Below, one piece after another: positions 45,376-52,436 of a stretch of 52,436 nt of DNA. A program made the position numbers and the translations under genes. Each line of letters opens with the position of its first letter. The stretch's first letter is position 1. Source of the DNA: Deltaproteobacteria bacterium (GTDB taxonomy: Bacteria; Desulfobacterota; DSM-4660; Desulfatiglandales; Desulfatiglandaceae); the NCBI GenBank assembly GCA_019307815.1, contig JAFDIV010000032.1:1-52436 (forward strand), read 5' to 3'. The notes under the pieces were generated by a model. That model saw nothing but the letters and a program-made list of their open reading frames with translations, was not told the DNA's origin and ran no database searches.

Positions 45376-45594
45376 ATGAAGGTTAGAGATGTTATCTTTA
45401 TGATAGAAAAAGATGGATGGTACCTTGCAAGACAGAAGGGAAGCCACAGACAATATAAGCATCCTGTAAAGAAGGGGCTCGCAACTATAGCGGGTCATAG
45501 AAATGATGATATAGGGCCCGGAACTCTCCGGAGCATCTTTAAGCAGGCTGGGTTGCCTGGCCATACAGGCAGGGGGGAAGAGAAAAATGGCTAA
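45376..45594 (+). CDS. hicA: HicA-family mRNA interferase toxin
   Basis: This 72-residue protein has the double-stranded RNA-binding-like fold with the active histidine in QKGSHRQYKHP. LATIAGHRNDDIGPGTLRSI is also family-typical. HicA cleaves mRNA. The start lies eight bases after the integrase stop, and the gene overlaps hicB by eight bases. Confidence 0.9.
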   Translation: MKVRDVIFMIEKDGWYLARQKGSHRQYKHPVKKGLATIAGHRNDDIGPGTLRSIFKQAGLPGHTGRGEEKNG

Positions 45595-45802
45595 GTATAC
45601 AATTATTATTGAAAAGGCAAATGGCAACTATTCCGCCTATTGTCCTGATCTCCCAGGCTGTATTGCTACAGGGAAAACCGAAGAGGACACCATTGAGACA
45701 ATGAAACAGGCCATTAGATTCCACTTAGAAGGGCTCAAAGAAAGTAATATTCCACTTCCAGGTGTAAAGTGCACTGTGCGGCAAGTAGAGGTTACCATCT
45801 GA
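45587..45802 (+). CDS. hicB: HicB-family antitoxin
   Basis: This 71-residue protein begins MAKYTIIIEKANGNYSAYCP and contains DLPGCIATGKTEEDTIETMK, the partial RNase H fold of HicB. It lacks a C-terminal DNA-binding domain, being short. It is translated together with hicA. The following 240 bases hold one 30-bp palindromic repeat and no gene. Confidence 0.9.
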   Translation: MAKYTIIIEKANGNYSAYCPDLPGCIATGKTEEDTIETMKQAIRFHLEGLKESNIPLPGVKCTVRQVEVTI

Positions 45803-45884
45803 GAACGTCTGCGAAGCACTTATTCTGTGGCCATAAAGACTCTAAAATTGATTACCGTTTAGAACCGTCATATCAGTAAGTTAG

Positions 45885-45914
45885 AAACTTGAGATCACAA
45901 TTTGTGATGTCCAA
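45885..45914. repeat. 30-bp palindrome-bearing direct repeat, copy 1
   Basis: The unit starts AAACTTGAGATCACAATTTG and ends TGATGTCCAA, with the core ATCACA-ATT-TGTGAT. An identical copy lies at 46511. It is 128 bases before the relB-like start. The match ends sharply on both sides. Confidence 0.8.
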
Positions 45915-46042
45915 GGAAAACAGGGTCCCAATTCATGGAGGGTATTGTAAGACAACAACAATCTGATAAAGTCATTCCTGCGTAGCTGTCACACAGGGAA
46001 TTAGAACGGCAGGAAGCCTAACTATTTAAGGAGGTAGCCCCT

Positions 46043-46249
46043 ATGAGCAGAATTGAAGAATTCCCCTTTTTTAGAACTTTACAGGGCAAGGACAGAGCAA
46101 TAATAGACGTAAAGGCCTTTGAAGATTGGTTGAAAGACCTGGACATTGATTTGCTTACCGAAGAAGACATGAAAGATAGAAAACAGGCGTTTGAAGAACT
46201 CGGGAAGGGAGAAGCCCTTGATCTTCGGGAGGCCATAAAAGAGTGGTAA
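46043..46249 (+). CDS. RelB-like antitoxin candidate
   Basis: This 68-residue acidic protein ends KGEALDLREAIKEW and overlaps a RelE-type toxin gene by seven bases. The sequence itself is not diagnostic; the call rests on size, charge and position. AAGGAGG precedes the ATG. Confidence 0.7.
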   Translation: MSRIEEFPFFRTLQGKDRAIIDVKAFEDWLKDLDIDLLTEEDMKDRKQAFEELGKGEALDLREAIKEW

Positions 46250-46500
46250 GAGAACTTAGGATCAGCAAGAAGGCCAACAAGTTTATTGTTTCGCTCCCAG
46301 AAAGGGAGCGAAGGTCGGTCAAGGAAGCGATTGAGAAGCTTATTAACAATGACACCGAAACATTAGACATAAAGAGACTCCTACCCTACCCCAAGGAATT
46401 CCGTTTGAGAGTTGGTAATATTCGCATTTTGTTTAGATCCACGAAGGAACAGCTTTTCATCTTCAAGGCTGGATATAGGGGCGATATTTATAAGCAATAG
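46243..46500 (+). CDS. RelE/ParE-family toxin
   Basis: This 85-residue protein reads MVRELRISKKANKFIVSLPE and later RLLPYPKEFRLRVGNIRILF, the fold of RelE-type ribosome-dependent nucleases. The start is GTG inside the end of the antitoxin gene. The whole pair lies between two identical 30-bp repeats. Confidence 0.85.
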   Translation: MVRELRISKKANKFIVSLPERERRSVKEAIEKLINNDTETLDIKRLLPYPKEFRLRVGNIRILFRSTKEQLFIFKAGYRGDIYKQ

Positions 46501-46510
46501 TGGAATTCAT

Positions 46511-46540
46511 AAACTTGAGATCACAATTTGTGATGTCCAA
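46511..46540. repeat. 30-bp palindrome-bearing direct repeat, copy 2
   Basis: It is identical to 45885-45914 over all 30 bases. It lies 71 bases before the next antitoxin gene. With copy 1 it brackets the relBE-like pair. Confidence 0.8.
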
Positions 46541-46611
46541 CTGAACGCGCAAGGTTGATCTTGCACCACGAGAGAATAATGAGAACATGACACAAAGAAG
46601 AGGGGGAAGAA

Positions 46612-46806
46612 ATGAGTCAACCCGTAGAATTCACAAAAGACGGAAAGGTGGTAATTCCTCTATACCTATGGAACCAGATTAAGGAATTGGCTGAATATCT
46701 GTACCTAGAGGAATTGATAAGGTACAGGGGCAACAGGCCTGGTGTTGTTTCCCCAGACAAACTCATAGAAGAGGAAGGACTCACGCGTGACGATCTGGAA
46801 GGTTAA
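46612..46806 (+). CDS. Antitoxin candidate of the second RelE-type module
   Basis: This 64-residue protein begins MSQPVEFTKDGKVVIPLYLW and ends LIEEEGLTRDDLEG. It follows GAGGGGGAAG and overlaps a RelE-like frame by 20 bases. Size and position indicate an antitoxin. The toxin partner is broken. Confidence 0.65.
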   Translation: MSQPVEFTKDGKVVIPLYLWNQIKELAEYLYLEELIRYRGNRPGVVSPDKLIEEEGLTRDDLEG

Positions 46807-47095
46807 GCTGACCCGGGAGGCGCATGAGGATTTCAAGAAACTCGATGATAGTCAAAAGAAGGCCGTTATTAAACAGCTTGTAAGGCTTGAACATGATCCA
46901 GCCTATGGAAAGGCCTTAGTGAAAAAGGCAGGTATAGACTTAACCGGGTTTTACAAGCTATATGCCCTTAGGAAGAAGGTATGAATTGTATACACCCTGG
47001 AACAAGCCGTTATAAAGGTTATAGCAATAGATAAACGGGAAGATATGGAAGTTTATCGAATCGCAGCTAAGCGATTAAAGGACCACAAGAGCTAG
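46787..47095 (+). pseudogene. RelE-type toxin with an in-frame TGA
   Basis: The frame starts with GTG and reads TIWKVKLTREAHEDFKKLDD, typical of RelE. A TGA at 46982-46984 follows ALRKKV. The same frame then continues IVYTLEQAVIKVIAIDKRED and on to KDHKS. Homologues I recall have RIVY here, so one C-to-T change (CGA to TGA) would explain the stop. The truncated protein lacks the C-terminal catalytic strands. Confidence 0.8.
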
Positions 47096-47136
47096 ACGGT
47101 TTCCCGGGGATAGGGTGAGCTCCCCGACAAGGCCGG

Positions 47137-47156
47137 CCTGCCTACCGTCAGGCAGG
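47137..47156. repeat. CCTGCCT..AGGCAGG palindrome
   Basis: It is a perfect 7-bp inverted repeat around ACCGTC. It resembles the hairpins at 12951 and 17847. It sits in the leader of the 47211 gene, about 55 bases before the start. Confidence 0.5.
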
Positions 47157-47210
47157 AATCCCGACCGGCTTTCCCCGGTCCCCTTTCGGGGCGCTACGGG
47201 AGGCGCTGAA

Positions 47211-48374
47211 ATGTCAAACCAGGATCATATACCTGAACACTCTGAAGGACCTGTTGCTAACGAACAACCTGCTACTGTCCTTACGCCTGAATGGCAAGAG
47301 CAATGCTGTGACAATGCAAAAAGAACGGGCTTCATTGGCCTGGATCATTTGATATATATACTTGCCGCAGACGAGCAATACACTGAAGAACTGCTTTTTC
47401 GGCTGTGGAAGGAATATCAGATCTACATAAGGAAACCTGCTAAGCCGGACGTATCTACAGCTCAGGCCAGGGTAGCTGTTTGGCGGGCCTTACTGGAGAG
47501 ATGGGTTTTTGGAACGGTGGCTGCGGTGAGGGGGCAAAGCCTTAACCCCATTAAATACCTTGAAGCATACACCTATGATCCAGAAACAGGGGAACTAGAG
47601 GTGTATGACAGGAAAAAGTTGAGGGGGCCAGCCTTTGTAAGATTAGACGAGCTCAAGGAGTATTTCGCCACGCAAATAAGCCCAGGTCTCCCTATGCTAA
47701 AGCTCTTAAGTGATGTGCAATTGGAGGATTTGATTGAATCTGATCTTCCTGAAGCGGCAAAACATGAAAATGCATTCATCCGGAAAGGCGATGCCTGGTT
47801 TGTAAAATATGCTGGAAAATCAGTCATATTAAAGCATTCGCAGGGAATGAGTTACATCGCTTTCCTGCTTGCTAACAAGGGTAAAGATTTTTATCCTCAC
47901 GAACTGAATGTCCAGGTTAACCCAGTCCTACCCGCAGAACAGGATATTTTGAGCAACCCGGCAGTGAGGACACAGTATGGGCTTGACGGGTATGAAGATG
48001 TTTATGAAGAGTTAGAACTTAGGAAGAAATTCATAAAAAGTTGTCTGCCTCACCTGGACGAACTTTTTCAAAAGTCCAAAAGCGGAAAAGCTGAGGATAT
48101 TGAGGAATGGGAGAGAGTAAAATCTATTTTGAGGAATGAGTATAACTATGAGGTATTAGTAAATGGAGAACGTGTAAGTCTCAGGGAAGGAAGATCAAAG
48201 CTGCGTAAAGAATTCGACAGACTTCGAAAGAATATAACGAAAGCCATCGGCAAGGCCAAAAAGGCCATGCTCAAAAATCTTCCCGAAGCTGAATCCTTTC
48301 TAAGTGACATACACACAGGCAATAAGTTCTCTTACAAGCCTTCAAAAGAAATTAACTGGCACATCACAACATAA
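47211..48374 (+). CDS. Unknown protein with an ATPase-associated C-terminal domain
   Basis: This 387-residue soluble protein has no enzymatic motif. The C-terminal half (GDAWFVKYAGKSVILKHSQG, then MSYIAFLLANKGKDFYPHEL, ending TGNKFSYKPSKEINWHI) resembles a domain I know from the C-termini of actinobacterial AAA ATPases and regulators, where it reads GLRYLARLLAHPGREFHALD. That domain is thought to be winged-helix-like. The ATG at 47211, seven bases after GGAGG, is preferred over a start at 47115 because the upstream codons run through a palindrome. The role may be regulatory. Confidence 0.5.
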   Translation: MSNQDHIPEHSEGPVANEQPATVLTPEWQEQCCDNAKRTGFIGLDHLIYILAADEQYTEELLFRLWKEYQIYIRKPAKPDVSTAQARVAVWRALLERWVFGTVAAVRGQSLNPIKYLEAYTYDPETGELEVYDRKKLRGPAFVRLDELKEYFATQISPGLPMLKLLSDVQLEDLIESDLPEAAKHENAFIRKGDAWFVKYAGKSVILKHSQGMSYIAFLLANKGKDFYPHELNVQVNPVLPAEQDILSNPAVRTQYGLDGYEDVYEELELRKKFIKSCLPHLDELFQKSKSGKAEDIEEWERVKSILRNEYNYEVLVNGERVSLREGRSKLRKEFDRLRKNITKAIGKAKKAMLKNLPEAESFLSDIHTGNKFSYKPSKEINWHITT

Positions 48375-48424
48375 ACACCCCATATATTTTTCTTCCCGCA
48401 AGTCAAATATTTCCTCAATTCGAG

Positions 48425-48468
48425 TTTTGCGCCCTGCAAGGTAGCATTTTGCGCCCTCCAAAGTAGCA
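48425..48468. repeat. Two-copy 22-bp iteron-like direct repeat
   Basis: TTTTGCGCCCTGCAAGGTAG-CA is followed at once by TTTTGCGCCCTCCAAAGTAG-CA; 20 of 22 positions agree. It lies upstream of the excisionase-like and primase genes. Possible roles are a replication origin, an Xis or integrase arm site, or an operator. Confidence 0.6.
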
Positions 48469-48506
48469 CAATCTCGGGCAAATACTGGAGAAAGGAGGGA
48501 GCTTCA

Positions 48507-48728
48507 ATGATGACCAAAACAGTAAACGAGATTGACGCCGCCAGAATGCTAGGTTTGAGCGTACAAACACTTAGGAATTATCGCTACTTAAGGACAGGCC
48601 CACCATACCTGAAACTCGGCCGCGCCGTGCGGTATCTTGTGGAGGACCTGGAAAAATACCTGGCCGCGCGAAGAATTGTGCCAGAAGAAAACGAGCGGGA
48701 GGAGCAGACAAAGGGAGAGGGGAAGTGA
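48507..48728 (+). CDS. MerR/AlpA-type HTH protein (excisionase-like)
   Basis: This 73-residue protein has NEIDAARMLGLSVQTLRNYR then TGPPYLKLGRAVRYLVEDLE, the pattern of AlpA/Xis DNA-binding proteins. Such proteins direct excision or regulate element genes. GAAAGGAGGGAG precedes the start, with two ATG codons in a row. It overlaps the primase gene by four bases. Confidence 0.82.
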   Translation: MMTKTVNEIDAARMLGLSVQTLRNYRYLRTGPPYLKLGRAVRYLVEDLEKYLAARRIVPEENEREEQTKGEGK

Positions 48729-50917
48729 TGAGAACGGAAGATTTCCTGACCAGGCTTGAGGGAGTGCACAGAAATGCTAATGGCTGGATCGCCCGATGTC
48801 CAGCACATAACGACGAACATGCTAGTCTTGCGGTTAGTGAGGGAGAGGACGGCCGAATCCTCGTGAAATGTTTCGCAGGGTGCTCGACCGAGGAAATTGT
48901 TCATTCCTTAGGGCTGAACGTGAAGGATTTGTTTTCTCACGGTAACCGGCGCACCACCGCACCACCCCCTTTCGGCCTTACTCTGGAGGAACTTGCAAAA
49001 GCCAAGAAATTACAGCTGAATAGCCTCAAGAATTGGGGGTGCTCGACGCAAAAAATAGGTGGTGCGCAGGTGGTGCGCGTTCCTTATAGTGCACCAGATG
49101 GTGAAGAGCTCGCAGTCCGATACCGTTGCTCCTTAAGCGGCCCCAACAGATTCCGCTGGAAAAAAGGATCAAAGGTCCATTTGTATGGGCTCTGGCGTTT
49201 GGCAGAATTCCGAAAGGCCGGCTGGAGCCTACTCGTCGAGGGCGAAACTGATTGCTGGACGGCTTGGTCCTATAATCTGCCGGCCCTTGGAATCCCCGGT
49301 AAGTCAACCTGGAAGGCGGAGTGGTCCAGTTATCTAGAGGGCATTGAGGTGTATCTCTGGCAAGAGCCGGATGCACAAGATCTTGTCTCAAGAGTTGGGA
49401 AAGACATATCCAATCTAAAGGTAATTGTCGCGCCAAAAGATGTAAAAGACATAAGCGAAGCTCATATTCAAGGCCGGCATGTGGGGGAGTTGATCGAGTC
49501 CCTCAAGGGAAAAGCCACTCCGGCCTCTCAAATAATTCAGATTCACAAAGACCAGCATGTTCAAGAGCTGAAAAAGAAGGCACAGCCAATTCTGCAGAGT
49601 CGAGATCCCCTGGAAGACGTGAAAAAAGCCATACTATCAATGGGGTATGGGGGCGACACCACACCAGCTTTAGTCACATATTTAGCCCTGACCTCGCGCC
49701 TGCTCGCTATGCGACCGGGATCTATGCCTGTCCACCTGCTATTGACGGGGCAAGCAAGCGCCGGCAAAAGCTTTACACTAAACTGCGTCTTGAAGTTGCT
49801 GCCAGAGGAAGCTTACCACGAAATTGCCGCAGGATCGCCGCGCGTCCTAATCTATGATGATGCAGAGCTGCGGCATAAGGCGGTGATATTTGGGGAAGCC
49901 GACAGCTTGCCGGCAGGAGAGGATAACCCTGCGGCTTCTGCGATTAGGAATTTGCTGCAAGATCATGAGCTCCATTATGACGTGACCGTCAAGGATAAGC
50001 AAACCGGAGAGTATAGTGTAAAGAGAATTCGAAAAGCAGGCCCCTCAATGCTGGTGACTACCAGCACGAGAAGGCTAGGATACCAACTTGATACGAGAGT
50101 CTTTACCCTTGAGATTGAAGACAGCCGCGAGAAAATCAGGGCAGCCCTAGCGGCACAGGCACAAGCGGAGGTGGGCAATGTAAACCAAGTTAATGAGTCA
50201 CTGATTGCTTACCAAGCTTATCTCCAGGCGCAGGCACCGTGGGAAGTTGTCGTACCATTTGTAGAACCCCTTTCGGAGCTTATCGCAGCACGCGCAACGG
50301 CCCCCCGCATCCTGAGGGATTTTGCACGTCTTCTATCCCTTGTTAAGTCTGTAACGATTTTGCGCCATGTGCATAGAGACCGGGATGAAAAAGGCAGACT
50401 CATAGCGGCAATTGATGACTACAAAGCTGTCTTTGAGCTTGTAGCCTGCATGTACGAGACTACCTTAACGGGCGCTAGTGATGCTATCCGTGAACTGGTG
50501 GCAGAAGTGGTGCGCATGTTAAACGAGGGATCACCACCCACACAGTCAGAATTGGCCAAAAGATTAGGCGTTAATCGTGGCACAGTTAACAGGCGAGTGC
50601 ATGCAGCTATTCGCCAGGGGTGGCTCGTAAATACCGAAAATCGCAAGGGATATCCGTGGCGGCTTGAGGAAGGTGAACCTCTACCAGAGAGGGAAGGCCT
50701 ACCTACCCCTCAAGAGATTAAAGAGGCTTGGTGTGGGTGGTGCGGTGGTGCAGGGGTGACCGGGAGGAATAAACACCCCAGCCCCAAGCACGAGGAAAAC
50801 ACGATTGAAACGGAACAAAACCTTATTCCAGGCCCCCTTGTAACACCTCAGAACGAGGGGGAAAAAGAAGAGAGCATACCCCATAGCGTCGAGAAGGAGA
50901 ATTTAGCTCTTTTCTAA
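48725..50917 (+). CDS. Primase-helicase-like replication protein
   Basis: This 730-residue protein has an N-terminal CHC2-like zinc part (CPAHNDEHASL, KCFAGCS) and a TOPRIM-like segment (SLLVEGETDCWTAWSYNLPA). It then has a P-loop domain with GQASAGKSF near residue 341 and a Walker B-like VIFGEAD. A C-terminal winged helix follows (SELAKRLGVNRGTVNRRVHA). This layout fits the replication proteins of satellites and integrative elements. A few histidine and cysteine positions differ from DnaG, so primase activity is not assured. It likely acts at an origin near the 48425 repeats. Confidence 0.82.
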   Translation: MMRTEDFLTRLEGVHRNANGWIARCPAHNDEHASLAVSEGEDGRILVKCFAGCSTEEIVHSLGLNVKDLFSHGNRRTTAPPPFGLTLEELAKAKKLQLNSLKNWGCSTQKIGGAQVVRVPYSAPDGEELAVRYRCSLSGPNRFRWKKGSKVHLYGLWRLAEFRKAGWSLLVEGETDCWTAWSYNLPALGIPGKSTWKAEWSSYLEGIEVYLWQEPDAQDLVSRVGKDISNLKVIVAPKDVKDISEAHIQGRHVGELIESLKGKATPASQIIQIHKDQHVQELKKKAQPILQSRDPLEDVKKAILSMGYGGDTTPALVTYLALTSRLLAMRPGSMPVHLLLTGQASAGKSFTLNCVLKLLPEEAYHEIAAGSPRVLIYDDAELRHKAVIFGEADSLPAGEDNPAASAIRNLLQDHELHYDVTVKDKQTGEYSVKRIRKAGPSMLVTTSTRRLGYQLDTRVFTLEIEDSREKIRAALAAQAQAEVGNVNQVNESLIAYQAYLQAQAPWEVVVPFVEPLSELIAARATAPRILRDFARLLSLVKSVTILRHVHRDRDEKGRLIAAIDDYKAVFELVACMYETTLTGASDAIRELVAEVVRMLNEGSPPTQSELAKRLGVNRGTVNRRVHAAIRQGWLVNTENRKGYPWRLEEGEPLPEREGLPTPQEIKEAWCGWCGGAGVTGRNKHPSPKHEENTIETEQNLIPGPLVTPQNEGEKEESIPHSVEKENLALF

Positions 50918-50928
50918 AGAGGGAGGCA

Positions 50929-51573
50929 ATGGAGCTATTACACCAACTTCACCAACAAGGTTTCAAGGTTATCCTTGTGGATGATAAGCACATAGGGGTT
51001 ATGCCTAAGGATAGGATAACCCCTGAGCTTGCACAGAGGATAAAGGCGCAAAAGTCACTCCTTATTGAGACGTTACGCAAACAAACCAGGACCGATGAAT
51101 ACACCACAAAGATGGCGCACAAGTACCAGAGTAAGGGCCAGGTCAAAAAAAGCGATCCTGGGGCGCGCCATGAGGATGGCGCACAAGCCTCTCAGGAGCC
51201 CAGACGTTATTGTGAAGGCTATCAACCGCCCCGTTATGTTCATCCTGAGGTTTGCAAACGGCATATTGAAGAGGCTGACCTCAAGTGCCTGAACTGTAAA
51301 CACTTGAGCAGCAAGGAAAGGGAAATTTGGATGGACGCATACCTGGATGGGGCAATTGCCAGACTGAACACCTTTCACAGCCATGGCGACAGGATAGACT
51401 GGAACAGGCCGGGGGCCAGAGAAGAAATAGACCGCCTTGAGAAGGCCATAACAGAGGCTTTCTTACAAGGTGATATCCAGGGCTACGTTGACGCAGTGGA
51501 TAAATGGGGAAATCTATTTCGTGATATAAAAGTGCCTTTAAGAACCGACAACAGCAACGACATTAAGAAGTGA
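50929..51573 (+). CDS. Unknown protein with a TubC-N-like start and Cys/His cluster
   Basis: This protein has 214 residues. The first 50 (MELLHQLHQQGFKVILVDDK, then ITPELAQRIKAQKSLLIETL) resemble the small TubC N-terminal docking domain. A middle segment with C, H, CLNC spacing around residues 92-124 may bind metal. The rest is helical. It starts 11 bases after the primase gene. I do not recognise a function. Confidence 0.55.
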   Translation: MELLHQLHQQGFKVILVDDKHIGVMPKDRITPELAQRIKAQKSLLIETLRKQTRTDEYTTKMAHKYQSKGQVKKSDPGARHEDGAQASQEPRRYCEGYQPPRYVHPEVCKRHIEEADLKCLNCKHLSSKEREIWMDAYLDGAIARLNTFHSHGDRIDWNRPGAREEIDRLEKAITEAFLQGDIQGYVDAVDKWGNLFRDIKVPLRTDNSNDIKK

Positions 51574-51628
51574 CACTGAAAGATGATGCTTTAGCACGCA
51601 CAATGAGTTTTGAAGGAGGAAGTGGCTA

Positions 51629-51841
51629 ATGCAGGAAGTTGCAATTCAAGGATGGGAAAATATTGCCAGGATGTTTAACGTTCACCCCAGAACCGCGCAA
51701 AGACGGCGGAAAGAGCTACGCGAGGCAGGAGTAATTTTTTATATAAATAAGGGCAAGCCCCCTCGGAAGGTGGTTTGTGCTTTCCCCTCGATGCTCAAGG
51801 CATGGATCACCGCGAAGGCGGCCAAAGGTGAGGACTTTTGA
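51629..51841 (+). CDS. Small helix-turn-helix protein
   Basis: This 70-residue protein contains GWENIARMFNVHPRTAQRRR KELREAGVIF, a clear HTH for DNA binding, followed by a basic stretch. AAGGAGGAAG precedes the ATG. It may be an element regulator. A TGTTCG..CGAACA inverted repeat lies just downstream at 51852-51880. Confidence 0.65.
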   Translation: MQEVAIQGWENIARMFNVHPRTAQRRRKELREAGVIFYINKGKPPRKVVCAFPSMLKAWITAKAAKGEDF

Positions 51842-51944
51842 AGGGCCGGATTGTTCGCACTTCCCTTCGAGAATCGAACAGTTAATCCTTTGAAAACTTG
51901 CCGTCTGCTGCGGTTATTGGGCACAATGGCTTCTTAGTACATGG

Positions 51945-52436
51945 TTATTTCCTAAGGGGGCTCTGTTGACTTTCTGCTTCCCTCTCGTATCTATCCAGCA
52001 TCGCCTCTATCTCTGTCCTGATTTCCTCTCTCAGCCATTCCGGCTCAAGCACCAGGGCATGTGATCCCCAGCTCATGACCCAGAATTTTATCTCCTCCAC
52101 CCCTGCTACCTCTGCCTCAAAGATCCATATCTTTACCCTTACCGGTTCTCCCTTGAAGACCCCAAAGCTCTGTCCCATGAACTCATCCAGGCTGAAATCC
52201 TCTGGCACCTCAAATGTATCCTTTGTCTCGTGGAGCATCTTTATTCGATCCAGGACAAATATCCTTATTTCATGCCGCATGTGACAATAACCTATCAGGT
52301 AAAACGATCCATTGAAAAACCATATTCTATAAGGATCCACTTTCCGCCGCGTCTCCCTCTTGCGGCTCATGGTGTAATAGACGATCTCCAAGGTTTTCCT
52401 TTTGACAGCAGCATCGTTGACTCGATTCAGGATCTC
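51945..52436 (-). CDS. WYL-domain regulator (partial at the window edge)
   Basis: The C-terminal 163 residues are present and the frame stays open to the window end. The WYL core is RKVDPYRIWFFNGSFYLIGY followed by CHMRHEIRIFVLDRI. The C-terminal WCX-like part is KFWVMSWGSHALVLEPEWLR. An HTH is expected before it. WYL regulators sense nucleic-acid or nucleotide ligands and often control phage-defence genes. It converges with the 51629 gene. Confidence 0.85.
   Translation of the reverse strand, partial: EILNRVNDAAVKRKTLEIVYYTMSRKRETRRKVDPYRIWFFNGSFYLIGYCHMRHEIRIFVLDRIKMLHETKDTFEVPEDFSLDEFMGQSFGVFKGEPVRVKIWIFEAEVAGVEEIKFWVMSWGSHALVLEPEWLREEIRTEIEAMLDRYEREAESQQSPLRK

Larger units (their letters stand above)
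43961..52436. mobile_element. Integrative element in a tRNA-Arg gene (left end; right end outside)
   Basis: The left junction is the tRNA fragment. The content is an integrase, toxin-antitoxin modules, an excisionase-like HTH, a primase-helicase and small unknown genes, with no core genes. Conjugation or virion genes are not seen, so it may be a mobilisable island, a satellite or part of a larger ICE or prophage. The matching full tRNA-Arg should lie beyond base 52436. Confidence 0.75.

Noticed and set aside
45891..45910. Palindrome ATCACA-ATT-TGTGAT read as a CRP/FNR-type site
   Set aside because: The half-sites are in the reverse order (TCACA-N3-TGTGA) and spacing is wrong for CRP; it is kept only as part of the 30-bp repeat.
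46982..46984. TGA as a selenocysteine codon in the RelE-like gene
   Set aside because: No selenocysteine insertion hairpin is evident after it, and relatives have arginine, so a nonsense change is simpler.
48425..48468. CRISPR array
   Set aside because: Only two adjacent units without spacers, and no cas genes.

Overview
The window reads as the chromosome of a Gram-negative bacterium of the Desulfobacterota (deltaproteobacterial) type. The reasons are the tuf-to-rplQ ribosomal gene order, a very short geopilin-like PilA with a PilR-type regulator and a sigma-54-like promoter, zinc-binding (C+) forms of S14, S4, L24 and L36, and a NrfC/PsrB-like iron-sulfur protein next to a molybdopterin enzyme. 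Genus cannot be fixed from the sequence alone.

Region 1 (1-15386) holds the fused S10, spc and alpha operons: the tail of tuf, then rpsJ-rplC-D-W-B-rpsS-rplV-rpsC-rplP-rpmC-rpsQ-rplN-X-E-rpsZ-rpsH-rplF-R-rpsE-rpmD-rplO-secY-infA-rpmJ-rpsM-rpsK-rpsD-rpoA-rplQ. adk and map are absent between secY and infA. TTG starts are frequent. Several spacers inside the operon hold degenerate low-complexity repeats, and one holds a 153-bp inverted-repeat element.

Region 2 (15387-19246) holds pyrB behind a strong hairpin-plus-T8 terminator that sits over its start, with leader reading frames that suggest attenuation. pyrC and a PilR-like NtrC-family regulator follow with overlapping ends.

Region 3 (19247-27110) is the pilin locus. 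It begins with toxin-antitoxin modules, one of them with a broken mazF. Then come a sigma-54-like promoter, a 60-residue aromatic-rich pilin, a small exported partner, a GT-C/TPR membrane protein, an ABC-2 exporter with a TPR protein, and a UbiA/DPPR-like prenyltransferase.

Region 4 (27111-40833) holds RHH-PIN and MNT-HEPN toxin-antitoxin pairs, a GT9 transferase, a decayed AAA ATPase, and an AT-rich polysaccharide cluster. That cluster contains a Wzx flippase, three GT4 genes (one fused to a methyltransferase) and a GT2. It ends in a Bcs1-like bifunctional CDP-ribitol synthase flanked by two CDP-alcohol phosphotransferases, which is the most unusual gene combination in the window.

Region 5 (40834-43960) is a minus-strand pair encoding a Mo/W bis-PGD oxidoreductase without a Tat signal and its four-cluster ferredoxin subunit.

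Region 6 (43961 to the end) is an integrative element whose left junction is the 3' half of a tRNA-Arg(CCG) gene. It carries a tyrosine integrase, HicAB, two RelE-type modules (one broken), 30-bp palindromic direct repeats, a two-copy iteron-like repeat, an AlpA-like excisionase, a primase-helicase and a WYL regulator cut by the window edge. Its far end lies outside the window.
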